From Syntrophomonas sp. UBA4807 (GTDB lineage: Bacteria; Bacillota; Syntrophomonadia; Syntrophomonadales; Syntrophomonadaceae), in contig DHGD01000147.1 of assembly GCA_002402575.1 (NCBI GenBank), positions 1 to 45,819 on the forward strand: a stretch of DNA of 45,819 nucleotides, read 5' to 3'. Positions 45,425 to 45,819 of the stretch are shown one piece after another (the first letter of the stretch is position 1; the number at the start of each line of letters is the position of its first letter). Under the pieces are notes generated by a model, which worked only from the letters and a program-made list of their open reading frames with translations, was not told the origin of the DNA and did not search any database. The translations under genes were made by a program, and so were the position numbers.

Positions 45425-45819
45425 TTGTCCATATTGGATATTCTTTACGGATTGATTTTTCAACCGCAGACCGCTATGCGGGAATTGGCCCGCACGAGGC
45501 CGCTCTTGCCAGCTTTCCTGGTGTTTGTAACGGTATATGCTGCCAATTACTTGTTGCGGGAGGCGGGCCGCTCGATAACCCAGATTGAAACAGGTCTGAT
45601 TCCGGCTTCCATGGCTGGGCTTATTGCAGCCTTGGGAGCAATCGCGGCGATAGCCGTCTGGTTTGTCAGCGCAGGATTGTTTTCCCTGCTGGCGGAGATT
45701 ATATATGGCTACGGCAATGGCAGGGGAGTTCTTGCCTGTCTGGGATTTGCCTCTTTTCCCGGCATCTTTGGATCGGCCCTGTATTATCTGGCCATATTGC
45801 TGAACCTAAACAGCTGGGG
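45425..45819 (+). CDS. Yip1-like multi-pass membrane protein, truncated by the window end
   Basis: The first about 131 codons of a membrane protein. TTG 45425 is preceded by a G-rich GGGGGG site at about 45413. After a short amphipathic start (LDILYGLIFQPQTAMRELAR) come at least three hydrophobic segments (about 30-45, 60-85, 95-125). The layout, with an N-terminal FQP-type loop before five or so membrane helices, resembles the Yip1 domain family, but the C-terminus is outside the window. It lies 14 bp after sppA and is probably cotranscribed. Confidence 0.7.
   Translation, partial: MSILDILYGLIFQPQTAMRELARTRPLLPAFLVFVTVYAANYLLREAGRSITQIETGLIPASMAGLIAALGAIAAIAVWFVSAGLFSLLAEIIYGYGNGRGVLACLGFASFPGIFGSALYYLAILLNLNSW

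Overview
The window (about 45.8 kb, roughly 50-55% G+C by eye) reads as chromosome of an anaerobic, Gram-positive-type Clostridia member. A Syntrophomonas-like fatty- or hydroxy-acid fermenter is my best guess. Supporting features are the SCIFF peptide with its radical-SAM maturase, 4-hydroxybutyryl-CoA dehydratase, S-layer homology domains, a G5/LysM/M23 protein, a FemX-type transferase, the walJ/htrA/rlmH gene set and an rpoE(delta)-like gene near pyrG. The taxonomic call is inference.

Region 1 (1-11.5 kb). Two tRNAs (Asp, truncated by the window edge, and Gly-CCC) precede a CBS-PAS-AAA+-Fis activator of sigma-54 RNA polymerase. Downstream lies an excellent -24/-12 promoter (3241-3256), then a same-strand catabolic operon: SDR dehydrogenase, MFS transporter, cyclase-family hydrolase, 4-hydroxybutyrate CoA-transferase, acyl-CoA dehydrogenase, MaoC hydratase, 4-hydroxybutyryl-CoA dehydratase with all four Fe-S ligands, and a small cysteine-rich protein. 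Together they could import a hydroxy-acid or its precursor, activate it to a CoA ester and dehydrate it to crotonyl-CoA. From there it could be reduced to butyryl-CoA or taken through an (R)-3-hydroxyacyl route.

Region 2 (11.5-13.3 kb). SCIFF precursor peptide (48 aa, six Cys) with its own promoter and structured leader, then a hairpin attenuator, then the SCIFF maturase. The maturase reading frame has no ATG/GTG/TTG before residue 91 and appears to start at CTG.

Region 3 (13.3-26.6 kb). Mostly housekeeping and envelope genes: M23 endopeptidase, trxB, a membrane-anchored HExxH peptidase, murA, htrA, rlmH, an unusual soluble chemoreceptor-like protein with an N-terminal Rossmann domain, msrA, a zinc-ribbon/RDD membrane protein and walJ. 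On the minus strand are a small helical protein, a hotdog thioesterase and a cyclophilin. An HD-GYP protein closes the region.

Region 4 (26.7-37.7 kb). A four-gene exported surface cluster: a 2063-aa protein built of about ten IPT/TIG-like domains plus FN3, an exported protein of unknown fold, a protein with three SLH domains, and an M1 metallopeptidase.

Region 5 (37.9 kb-end). argS, a short HARE-HTH protein resembling RNA polymerase delta without its acidic tail, an UlaG-like metallo-hydrolase, pyrG, a FemX-like transferase, a divergent alanine racemase homologue, sppA and the start of a Yip1-like membrane protein that runs off the window.
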